Below, piece by piece: positions 43,573 to 51,923 of a DNA stretch of 64,000 nt. The notes below the pieces were generated by a model. The model was not told where the DNA came from. It made no database searches and was given only the letters and a program-made list of their open reading frames with translations. Origin of the DNA: Luteimonas sp. BLCC-B24 (GTDB lineage Bacteria > Pseudomonadota > Gammaproteobacteria > Xanthomonadales > Xanthomonadaceae); contig NZ_JAQQGN010000007.1 of the NCBI RefSeq assembly GCF_028550595.1, positions 120,468-184,467 of the forward strand. Reading direction: 5' to 3'. Position 1 is the stretch's first letter, and each line of letters starts with the position of its first letter. The position numbers were made by a program, and so were the translations under genes.

Positions 43573-46383
43573 ATGACGCAGTCGCTCCGCAGCAAAAAGA
43601 CACCGGTTACCGTTCTCGCCGCGAGTATCGCGGTGGCCCTCCAGGTCGCAGCCCTTCCGGCGCTCGCACAAACCGCCACCGGCGACACCGCGTCGGCACA
43701 GGCCACCGAGACGCCCGCCGGTCAGGCGTCCGAGCTGGACACCATCCGCGTCGTCGGCTACCGCGCCAGCGTCGAGCGCGCGCTGGACATCAAGCGCGGC
43801 GAAGCCGGAGTGGTCGACGCGATCGTCGCCGAGGACATCGGCAAGTTCCCCGACCTCAACCTCGCCGAATCGCTGCAGCGCATTCCGGGCGTGGTCATCG
43901 CCCGCGACGCCGGCGAGGGCCGGCAGATCTCGGTGCGCGGTCTCGGCCCCGATTTCACCCGTGTGCGCATCAATGGCATGGAAGCGCTGACCACGGTCGG
44001 TGCCTCCGACCAGAGCGGCGGTTCCAATCGCGGTCGTGGTTTCGACTTCAACGTGTTCGCCTCCGATCTGTTCTCGCAGCTGATCGTGCGCAAGACCGCC
44101 TCGGCCGACGTCGAGGAAGGTTCACTCGGCGCGACCGTCGATCTGCGCACCGCGCGTCCGTTCGATTACGACGGCCTGACCATCGTCGGCAGCGGCCAGG
44201 CGAGCTACAGCGACATGGCCGAGAAGGCCGATCCGCGCGTCGCCGGCCTGATCGCCAACACCTGGGCGGACGGCACCTTCGGCGCGCTGCTGTCGGTGGC
44301 CTACAGCGAGCGTCAGGCGCTCGAGGAGGGCAGCGGCACGGGCCGCTGGGCGAACGGTCCCAGCAATGGCGGTTTCAGCGCGGCCTCGCCGTTCGCGGCC
44401 GCGCGCGCCGCCAACGTTTTCCATCCGCGCTTCCCGCGCTACACGCTGATGGAGCACGACCAGAAGCGCACCGGCGTCACCGCCTCGCTGCAGTTCAAGC
44501 CCAATGACCGCAGCGAGTTCGCACTCGATGCGCTGTACTCGAAGATCGATGCGGTGCGCGACGAGAAGTACATCGAAGCGATCTCCTTCAGCCGCGGCAA
44601 CGCGAACCCGAACCCTGCGACCAACCCGCTGACCGGCAAGCCGCAGACCATCGTCCGCGACGGCGTGATCGACGGCAACGGCGCGCTCGTCTACGGGTTG
44701 TTCGACGGTGTGGACATCCGCTCGGAAAGCCGCCACGACGAGTGGAACACCGTCTTCAAGCAGTTGACCCTCGACGGCAAGTTCGACGTCACCGACGATT
44801 TCACCCTGTCCGGAAAGATCGGCAGGTCGAGTTCCGTACACGAGAACCCGATCCAGACCACGATCATCATGGACAAGTACAACGTCAACAACTACAGCTA
44901 CGACTACCGCGGCAACTTCTACAAACCGGTGTTGAACTACGGCATCGACCCGCTCGATCCCAGCGGCTGGACGCTGGCGGAGATCCGCCTCCGTCCGCAG
45001 TACGTCGAGAACGAGTTCGACAACGCGCAGCTGGACTTCAACTGGTATTTCAGCCCGGGCTTCCGCCTCAAGGGCGGCGTCCAGGCCAAGGACTACACCT
45101 TCTCGACCCGGGAGTTGCGCCGCGGCTCCGAGTTGGCCGTGCCGACCTTTGCCAACGGCACCCGCTTCGTGCCGGTGGATCTGACCAGCCAGGCCGCGCT
45201 GAGCGGGATCGACGGCTCGCCGGGGCGCTGGGTCATTCCCAGTTACGACCGCATCGCCGACCTGTTCGACATCTACAGCAATACCGGCACGTTCGCGCTC
45301 GCCGAGCGCGCGGTGAACACGCGCAGCGTCGAGGAGAAGGATCGCGGCGCTTACCTGCAGGGTGAATTCTCGACCGATCTGGGTTCGATTCCGTTCTCCG
45401 GTAACATCGGCGTGCGCTACGTCGAGACCGAGCAGACCTCCACCGGGACCGCAACCGCGAGCGGCACGCCGATCGTCTCCAGCGTGACCCGCAAGTACAG
45501 TGACACGCTGCCGTCGATGAATCTGGTCGCCGAGATCGCGCCCGACTTCCTCGTCCGCTTCGGTGCAGCCAAGGTGATGTCGCGTCCGGGTCTGGGCTCG
45601 CTCACGCCGGGCGTGACCGTCAATGTCAGTGGCGGTGCACGCACCGTCAGCGGCGGCAATCCCAACCTCGATCCGATCCGGGCCAAGACCGCCGATCTCG
45701 GCTTCGAGTGGTACTTCGACGAAGGCGCGATGCTCGGCCTGGGCCTGTTCTACAAGGACATCGACACCTTCGTGCAGACCACCCGCGAGGTGCGCTCGTA
45801 TGCGTCGAGCGGCTTGCCGGCCGCGTTGCTCGACGGCACGGGCGCGAACGTCAACGACGATTTCGTCTTCACCGTGCCGGTCAATACCCCGGGCGGCCCG
45901 CTCAAGGGCTTCGAGGCGAACTACGTGCAGCCCTTCACCTTCCTCTCGGGCGTGTGGAGCAACTTCGGTGTGCAGCTCAACTACACCTACGTCGACTCGC
46001 AGATCCAGTATCTGACCTCCAGTGGCGCCAATTCGCTCCGCACCGACCTGCTCGGACTGTCGAAGCGGTCCTGGAACGCCACCGTGTTCTACGAGGGCGA
46101 GCGCTTCTCCGGTCGCGTCTCGGCGACCAACCGTGACGACTACCTCATCCAGGTGCCGGGCACGGAGGCAGGCTTCACGGAGGACGTACACGGCCAGAAC
46201 GGCACCACGATGCTCGACGCCTCACTGCGCTACAAGATGAGCGAACAGATCGAGATCAGTCTGGAAGGCATCAATCTGACGAACCAGCCGCAGGAGTCGT
46301 GGGTCGGTGCGAGCTCGCGCCTGCCGCTCGATTACAGCGAGACCGGCCGCCAGTACCTGCTGGGCCTGCGCTACAAGTTCTGA
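43573..46383 (+). CDS. TonB-dependent receptor 1 (pectin locus)
   Basis: 936 residues from an ATG at 43573 preceded by GGAGGGGACG; an earlier ATG at 43546 is poorer. Signal peptide about 1-32 (ending ALPALAQ). Plug domain: VVGYRASVERALDIKR, IGKFPDLNLAESLQRIPGVVIARDAGEGRQISVRGLGPDFTRVRING, the signature of the large Xanthomonas/Caulobacter receptor family (TIGR01782-type). The beta-barrel ends YLLGLRYKF with terminal Phe. Outer-membrane, energised by TonB-ExbBD; the substrate is probably oligogalacturonide given kdgK and the lyases. Paralogous to the receptor at 46685. Confidence 0.92.
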   Translation: MTQSLRSKKTPVTVLAASIAVALQVAALPALAQTATGDTASAQATETPAGQASELDTIRVVGYRASVERALDIKRGEAGVVDAIVAEDIGKFPDLNLAESLQRIPGVVIARDAGEGRQISVRGLGPDFTRVRINGMEALTTVGASDQSGGSNRGRGFDFNVFASDLFSQLIVRKTASADVEEGSLGATVDLRTARPFDYDGLTIVGSGQASYSDMAEKADPRVAGLIANTWADGTFGALLSVAYSERQALEEGSGTGRWANGPSNGGFSAASPFAAARAANVFHPRFPRYTLMEHDQKRTGVTASLQFKPNDRSEFALDALYSKIDAVRDEKYIEAISFSRGNANPNPATNPLTGKPQTIVRDGVIDGNGALVYGLFDGVDIRSESRHDEWNTVFKQLTLDGKFDVTDDFTLSGKIGRSSSVHENPIQTTIIMDKYNVNNYSYDYRGNFYKPVLNYGIDPLDPSGWTLAEIRLRPQYVENEFDNAQLDFNWYFSPGFRLKGGVQAKDYTFSTRELRRGSELAVPTFANGTRFVPVDLTSQAALSGIDGSPGRWVIPSYDRIADLFDIYSNTGTFALAERAVNTRSVEEKDRGAYLQGEFSTDLGSIPFSGNIGVRYVETEQTSTGTATASGTPIVSSVTRKYSDTLPSMNLVAEIAPDFLVRFGAAKVMSRPGLGSLTPGVTVNVSGGARTVSGGNPNLDPIRAKTADLGFEWYFDEGAMLGLGLFYKDIDTFVQTTREVRSYASSGLPAALLDGTGANVNDDFVFTVPVNTPGGPLKGFEANYVQPFTFLSGVWSNFGVQLNYTYVDSQIQYLTSSGANSLRTDLLGLSKRSWNATVFYEGERFSGRVSATNRDDYLIQVPGTEAGFTEDVHGQNGTTMLDASLRYKMSEQIEISLEGINLTNQPQESWVGASSRLPLDYSETGRQYLLGLRYKF

Positions 46384-46410
46384 TCCCACTCTCCCCCGGG
46401 ATCGTGTGCG

Positions 46411-46444
46411 ACGCCGGAGCGGGCGACTGCTCCGGCGTTTTTTT
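46411..46444 (+). terminator. Rho-independent terminator after receptor 1
   Basis: ACGCCGGAGC, 8-nt loop, GCTCCGGCGT, followed by six T. Ten-bp stem 28 bp after the stop, separating receptor 1 from the next transcript. Confidence 0.92.
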
Positions 46445-46599
46445 GTGTGCGGGCGCCGCCGCGTGGCCCCCTGCGCGCGCGTTGGGCCGCGCGGCGGCAG
46501 CGTGCACGTCGCGATCGTCCTGCGTCGAAACCAATGAGTTCTGCTGCGCTGCAAGATGCCCGCCGTCCACGTGACTGTTACGTTACGCGCCACTTTGAC

Positions 46600-46617
46600 C
46601 ATCGGTGTCATCCGATG
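46600..46617. promoter_or_regulatory. Palindrome upstream of receptor 2
   Basis: CATCGG-TGTCAT-CCGATG, a 6-bp perfect inverted repeat containing GGTGTCAT (46604-46611), about 70 bp before the receptor 2 start. TGAC...GTCA (46595-46610) forms a second overlapping symmetry. Confidence 0.5.
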
Positions 46618-46684
46618 ATGGCGATGGGCCGATTCCCAGGCGCCCGCGCACACTCCGCACGGATCCAACCAGGAGGGGACGTCC

Positions 46685-49600
46685 ATGGATCGCAACTGCC
46701 CGCATAGAAAGACACCGGTTACCTTGCTCGCCGCCGGCATCGCCATCGCGCTCACGCAACCCGCATTCGCCCAGCAGCCTGCCGTCGACGACGCGCGCGC
46801 GGTCGACATGGCCACGGTCACCGTCATCGGCTACCGCGAAAGCCTGCAGAAGTCGCTCGACGAAAAGCGCTACAGCGTCGAGCAGGTCGATGCGATCTTC
46901 GCCGAGGACATCGGCAAGTTTCCCGACCAGAATCTCGCGGAGTCGCTGCAGCGCATCGCCGGTATCTCGATCGACCGCGAAGGCGGCGAGGGCCAGCGCA
47001 TCTCGGTGCGCGGTCTCGGCTCGGATTTCACGCGCGTGCGTCTCAACGGCCTCGAGGCGCTGGCCACCGCCGGCAGCGGCAGCGCAGGCGTCAACCGCTC
47101 GCGCGGCTTCGACTTCAACACCTTCGCCTCCGAGCTCTTCAGCCAGGTCAAGGTCAACAAGACCCAGTCGGCGCAGATGGACGAAGGCTCGCTGGGCTCG
47201 ACGGTCGACCTGCGCGGCTCGCGCCCGTTCGACTTCGACGGCTTCCGCGCATCCGCCAGCGGCCAGCTCGGCTACAACGAACTTTCGAGCGAGAACGATC
47301 CCCGCGTGTCCGGCCTGATCAGCAACACCTGGGCCGACGGCCGCGTGGGTGCGCTGCTGTCGGCGTCCTACAGCCAGCGCACGATCTTCGAGGAAGGCTA
47401 CAACCCGGTGCGCTGGGAGCACGGCAACCATCGCAATTCCAACCAGTCGACCGCGGCCAACAACGGCACCTACGGCTTCTGCTCGCCGCTGGGCTACAAC
47501 CCGCAGACGCCGCGCAACCCGGTCGCCGGTGAGCTCTCCAACCCCAACACCAACAACGGCTACGGCACCTGGGGTGTCAATGCGGCCAACTGCGGCACCG
47601 GCCTGCCGCGCCCGGCGGCGACGCCGGAGAACATCGCCGCCTACGAGACCGCGACCAATGCGTGGATTCCGCGCTACCCGCGCTACATCCGCACCCAGCA
47701 CGACATCGAGCGTCTCGGCGTCACCGGCGCATTCCAGTTCCGCATCAGCGACGACACGCTGCTGAGCTTCGACGCGATGTACTCCAAGCTCGACAAGGAC
47801 CAGCGCGAGGATTCGCTGGGCGCCAACCTGCACCGTGCGGCGAATCTCGGCGGCAAGACCCAGATCATCGTGCGCGAGGCCGAGGTCGACGATCGCAACC
47901 GCCTGCAGTACGCCGTGTTCGACAACGTCGACTTCCGCACCGAATCAAGCCAGATCGAGGAGTCGACCGAGTTCAAGCAGTTCAGCCTGCAACTCGAGCA
48001 CCGCTTCAACGACGCGGTGCGCCTCGACGCGACGATCGGCCGCTCGACATCGGATTACGCGCGGCCGGTGTTCTCGATGGTCAGCTTCGACAATTCGAAC
48101 CTCGACGGCTTCGTGCTCGACCTGCGCGGCAATCCCGAGATGCCGAGCATGACCTTCCCGTTCGACACCAGCAGTCCCGATGCCTGGCAGTGGCTGGGTT
48201 ACGGCGCCGTGCCGGTCAACAGCAACGGCACCGCGCGCGGTTCGAACATCAGCGAGGTGCGTCTGAATCCCAACTACGTCAGCAACGCCTTCGACACCGC
48301 GAAGGTCGATCTCGCGTTCGACGTCAATCCCGGCCTCACCTTCCGCACCGGCCTTGCGTGGAAGGACTACGACATGAGCACCGAGGAATACCGCCACATC
48401 AGCTACGGCCGCCTGCCGCAGGCCCTGCCGGCCGGCGTCACCCTGGCCGATCTCAGCACCACGCTCGACGGCTTCGGCCGCAACCTGAGCGGCAACATTC
48501 CCGGCAGCTGGCTCATTCCGGATTTCGACCGCATCGCCGAGGCGCTCAACATCTACAGCAATGCCGACAACGGCATGCCCGGCGGTGATTACCGGCTGGC
48601 CAGCATCGGACACTTTGGTGCGTCCAACAACAACTTCGCGGTCAACGAGCGCAGCCTGGCGACCTACGCCCAGCTCGACTTCAACACCGATCTGTTCAAC
48701 CGTGCGCTGCGCGGCAATGTCGGCGCGCGCCTGGTCAAGACCCAGATCTCGGCGTCGGGCTGGGCACCGTGCCCGACCGGCGGCGAGGCCAACTGCACGC
48801 GCGTGTTCGGCGTCGCCAATGCGACCTCGGCGGCGGGCGACCGGTTCGTCGTGGGCACCACGGTCGATCACAGCTACACCGACGTGCTGCCTTCGCTGAA
48901 CCTGTCCTGGGACGTCGCCGACAGCGTGGTGCTGCGCTTCGGCGCCGCCAAGACCATGGCCCGGCCGACGCTGGCCTACATGTCGCCCTCGGTCAGCGGC
49001 GGCCCGACCAACTTCTTCGACGACGGCCGGTTCTACTCGATCAATCTCGGAAACCCCAAGCTCGATCCGTTCCGTTCGACCAACTACGACCTCAGCGCCG
49101 AGTGGTACTTCGCCGACGGCGGCCTGCTCTCGGCAGCGGTGTTCTACAAGGACATCGACAGCTACGTGCAGCGCACCCGTCTGCTGACCACGTGGTCCGA
49201 GCTCGGGTATTCTCTCGACCTGCTGCCGCCGGGCTTCACCGGCGACACGGTGTTCAACGTGCAGAGCTACTACAACACGCCCGGCGGTCCGCTGAAGGGC
49301 TGGGAGCTGACCTACCAGCAGCCTTTCACGTTCCTTCCGGGCATATGGAGCAAGTTCGGCGTGCAGATGAACTACACGCATGTCGACTCGGACATCGAGT
49401 ACCTCTTCAGCACTGCTGCCAGCAGCAACACGCGCATCGTCACCACCGTCACCGAAAACCAGCTGGTCAACCTGTCGCCGAACTCCTACAACGCCACGCT
49501 GTATTACGACGACGGCCGCTTCAGCGCCCGCGTGTCGACCAGCTACCGTGACGGCTACATCGGCGAGGTGCTGAGCCGCGAGAACGTGTTCGACCTCGAC

Positions 49601-49822
49601 GGCAACCAGTTCGCGACCGCCGACGTGACCGGCAAGCACAGCGTCCGCAACGTGGACTTCAACATGTCCTGGCGCATCAACAGCAAGCTCAGCCTGACGT
49701 TCGAGGCGATCAACCTGCTCGATACGCCCGACCGCCGCTACGTCGATTCGGACCTGATGCTGCCCGACCGCTACACGGTCACCGGCCGCCAGTACTACGC
49801 CGGTGCGCGCTACCGGTTCTGA
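46685..49822 (+). CDS. TonB-dependent receptor 2 (pectin locus)
   Basis: 1045 residues from an ATG at 46685 with AGGAGGGGACG upstream. Signal peptide about 1-29 (ending QPAFAQ). Plug motif IGKFPDQNLAESLQRIAGISIDREGGEGQRISVRGLGSDFTRVRLNG and C-terminal QYYAGARYRF. Compared with receptor 1 it carries an additional ~80-residue Asn/Thr/Pro-rich loop around residues 245-330 containing two Cys (FCSPLG, NCGTG). First gene of the operon receptor-pectinesterase-PL10-unknown, so it should take up the products of these enzymes. Confidence 0.92.
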   Translation: MDRNCPHRKTPVTLLAAGIAIALTQPAFAQQPAVDDARAVDMATVTVIGYRESLQKSLDEKRYSVEQVDAIFAEDIGKFPDQNLAESLQRIAGISIDREGGEGQRISVRGLGSDFTRVRLNGLEALATAGSGSAGVNRSRGFDFNTFASELFSQVKVNKTQSAQMDEGSLGSTVDLRGSRPFDFDGFRASASGQLGYNELSSENDPRVSGLISNTWADGRVGALLSASYSQRTIFEEGYNPVRWEHGNHRNSNQSTAANNGTYGFCSPLGYNPQTPRNPVAGELSNPNTNNGYGTWGVNAANCGTGLPRPAATPENIAAYETATNAWIPRYPRYIRTQHDIERLGVTGAFQFRISDDTLLSFDAMYSKLDKDQREDSLGANLHRAANLGGKTQIIVREAEVDDRNRLQYAVFDNVDFRTESSQIEESTEFKQFSLQLEHRFNDAVRLDATIGRSTSDYARPVFSMVSFDNSNLDGFVLDLRGNPEMPSMTFPFDTSSPDAWQWLGYGAVPVNSNGTARGSNISEVRLNPNYVSNAFDTAKVDLAFDVNPGLTFRTGLAWKDYDMSTEEYRHISYGRLPQALPAGVTLADLSTTLDGFGRNLSGNIPGSWLIPDFDRIAEALNIYSNADNGMPGGDYRLASIGHFGASNNNFAVNERSLATYAQLDFNTDLFNRALRGNVGARLVKTQISASGWAPCPTGGEANCTRVFGVANATSAAGDRFVVGTTVDHSYTDVLPSLNLSWDVADSVVLRFGAAKTMARPTLAYMSPSVSGGPTNFFDDGRFYSINLGNPKLDPFRSTNYDLSAEWYFADGGLLSAAVFYKDIDSYVQRTRLLTTWSELGYSLDLLPPGFTGDTVFNVQSYYNTPGGPLKGWELTYQQPFTFLPGIWSKFGVQMNYTHVDSDIEYLFSTAASSNTRIVTTVTENQLVNLSPNSYNATLYYDDGRFSARVSTSYRDGYIGEVLSRENVFDLDGNQFATADVTGKHSVRNVDFNMSWRINSKLSLTFEAINLLDTPDRRYVDSDLMLPDRYTVTGRQYYAGARYRF

Positions 49823-50804
49823 GGCCTCCCCGCGTCGCCCGCGGCCACCGCTTCGGCGGTGGTCGTGGGGGCGTGTCCTGGCGTTCGCGTTGCCGGTGCT
49901 GGCCGGGTGCGCGAGTTCTCCGCCGCCCGCGCCGACGTCGGAGTACGAGGTGCGCATGGACGGCCCGTTTACGAACGTCCAGGCGGCGGTGGACGCGGCC
50001 GTCGCCGGCGGCGTGCCCGCGCGCATCCGCATCGGGCGCGGGACGTGGCACGGCAGTGTCGACGTGCCGCCGGGCGCGCCGCCGCTGACCATCGTCGGCG
50101 CGGGCATGGCGTCGACGGTGCTGGCCCAGGGTCATGTCGTCCTGCGTTACCGGCCCCACACCGGCCAGGCCGATGACGTCGACCGGCCGCCCACACTGTC
50201 GGTGCGCAGCGACGATTTCCGCGCCGAGCGCCTGAGCATCGAGAACAACCTCGGCCCGGGCGGGCGGGCGGTCGCGCTGCGGGTCGACGGCACGCGCGCG
50301 GCCTTCGACCAGGTCACGGTGCTCGGGCACCGGAACGCCCTCGATCTCCCGCGCGCCGGCAGTCTGGTGTGGTTCCGTGGTTGCCGCATCGAGGGCAGCG
50401 TGGACTACATCGTCGGCGCCGCCATCGCCCTGTTCCACGGCTGTGCGCTGCATTCGGACGCCGATGGCCCGGTCACCGCGGCCTCGACGCCCGCCGACCA
50501 GACCTACGGTTTCGTCTTCCGCCGCTGCCGGCTGGGTGCGTCGGCGGGCAAGCGGGTGTATCTGGGGCGGGCAGCGGGGCCGCACGCGGCTGTGCTGTTC
50601 TTCGACAGCGCAATCGATGCGCCGGTGCACGATCCGGGCTGGCACGACGGCGACATGCCGCAGGTGCACGCAACCGCCCGCTTCGCCAACGTGGAGGGGC
50701 GCGGCGCGGAAGGCCTGTTTCTGCCCGAGACGCCATGGACGCGGGAAGCGCCGGCGGTGCCGACCCCCGAGATGTTGTTCGGCGACTGGAGACCCTTCGA
50801 ATGA
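49803..50804 (+). CDS. Pectinesterase-like (CE8) lipoprotein with altered active site
   Basis: 333 residues from a GTG inside the end of receptor 2. Lipoprotein signal with LPVLAGC (Cys36 region). Right-handed beta-helix pectin methylesterase family: FTNVQAAVDAA at the start (like YxTVQxAVDAA), LTIVGAGMASTVL, VRSDDFRAERLSIEN, GSVDYIVGAA with Asp201 (nucleophile in GTVDFIFG), TYGFVFRRC and YLGR. The usual GYQDTL is replaced by GHRNAL (residues 175-180), so the catalytic acid Asp is Asn178, and the Trp after YLGR is absent. Predicted surface or periplasmic pectin-binding or altered esterase. Confidence 0.82.
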   Translation: MRATGSEASPRRPRPPLRRWSWGRVLAFALPVLAGCASSPPPAPTSEYEVRMDGPFTNVQAAVDAAVAGGVPARIRIGRGTWHGSVDVPPGAPPLTIVGAGMASTVLAQGHVVLRYRPHTGQADDVDRPPTLSVRSDDFRAERLSIENNLGPGGRAVALRVDGTRAAFDQVTVLGHRNALDLPRAGSLVWFRGCRIEGSVDYIVGAAIALFHGCALHSDADGPVTAASTPADQTYGFVFRRCRLGASAGKRVYLGRAAGPHAAVLFFDSAIDAPVHDPGWHDGDMPQVHATARFANVEGRGAEGLFLPETPWTREAPAVPTPEMLFGDWRPFE

Positions 50805-51865
50805 TGCGATCCGTGCCGGCCGTCCTGTGCGTCCTCGCGCTGTGGCTCGCCGCGGGCACGGGCTCGGCCGCCGCGTCCGCGCGGACCGAGCCGGCCGCCG
50901 AGCGCATGCTCGCGGCGCAGACCGCATCGGGCGGCTGGCCCAAGCATCTCGCCGGCCGTGCCATCGTCTACGACCGGCCCTTCGACGCCGCCGCCCGCGC
51001 GGCGCTGGAGGCGTCGGACCGGCCTGACGATGCGACGATCGACAATCACGCGACCACGCGCGAGATCCGCTGGCTCGCCGCCGCGTTCGCGACCACCGGC
51101 AACGCCGCCTATCGCGATGCGGCGCGGCGCGGCGTGGACTATCTGCTCGCGGCGCAGTACCCCAGCGGCGGCTGGCCACAGTTCCATCCGGACCGGTCGG
51201 GCTATCGCGCGCAGATCACGTTCAACGACGACGCGATCGTGCACGTGGTCGACCTGTTGCAGGACGTCGCCGACGGTGAGGGCGCGCTGTCGGCGCTGAC
51301 CCGCGAACGCGGTGTGCAGGCCGCCGACGCGGTGGCGCGTGCGCTGGCGCTGATTCTCGATCTCCAGGTCGTCCTCGCCGGCACGCCGACGGTGTGGGCC
51401 GCGCAGTACGACCCCACCACGCTGCAGCCGGCCACCGCGCGCAGCTACGAGCTGCCGTCGCTGGCGAGCAGCGAGTCGGTCTCGATCGTGCGCCTGCTGT
51501 TGCGCCAGTCGGCACCGTCGCCGCGCCTGATCGCCGCGGTCGACGCGGCGGAGGTGTGGTTCCGGACCCACGGCCTGGCCGATCTGGCGTTTGAACGCAG
51601 CGGTCGCGGCGACACCGCCGACGGCCACCTGCGCGCGCAGCCCGGCGCGGTGCTGTGGGCACGCTTCTACGATCTCGAGCACCAGCGGCCGCTGCTGGTC
51701 GATCGCGGTGGTGTCGTCGTGCCCGCACTCGATGCGATGTCGCGCGAGCGGCGCGGCGGTTATGCCTGGTACGGCACCTGGCCGCAGCGCCTGCTCGATC
51801 GTGACCTGCCGGCCTGGCGCGCCCGCCACGGCCTGCCGGCGCCATCCCCACACGCCGTGCGCTAG
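50801..51865 (+). CDS. Pectate lyase, PL10 family
   Basis: 354 residues from an ATG overlapping the pectinesterase stop (ATGATG). Signal peptide about 1-25. PL10 alpha/alpha-toroid motifs: QTASGGWPKH, ATIDNHATTREIRWLA, YPSGGWPQFHPDRSGYRAQITFNDDAIVHVVDLL (Asp143/Asp144) and LWARFYDLEHQRP with the catalytic Arg288, then GGYAWYGTWP. Cleaves polygalacturonate by Ca2+-dependent beta-elimination, producing unsaturated oligogalacturonides that KdgK-linked pathways finish. Secreted or periplasmic. Confidence 0.92.
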   Translation: MMRSVPAVLCVLALWLAAGTGSAAASARTEPAAERMLAAQTASGGWPKHLAGRAIVYDRPFDAAARAALEASDRPDDATIDNHATTREIRWLAAAFATTGNAAYRDAARRGVDYLLAAQYPSGGWPQFHPDRSGYRAQITFNDDAIVHVVDLLQDVADGEGALSALTRERGVQAADAVARALALILDLQVVLAGTPTVWAAQYDPTTLQPATARSYELPSLASSESVSIVRLLLRQSAPSPRLIAAVDAAEVWFRTHGLADLAFERSGRGDTADGHLRAQPGAVLWARFYDLEHQRPLLVDRGGVVVPALDAMSRERRGGYAWYGTWPQRLLDRDLPAWRARHGLPAPSPHAVR

Positions 51866-51923
51866 CGCACGCAGGCGGTCGCCGTCCCGGGCGGCCGCGC
51901 CATCCGCAGAACAGGGAGATCCG

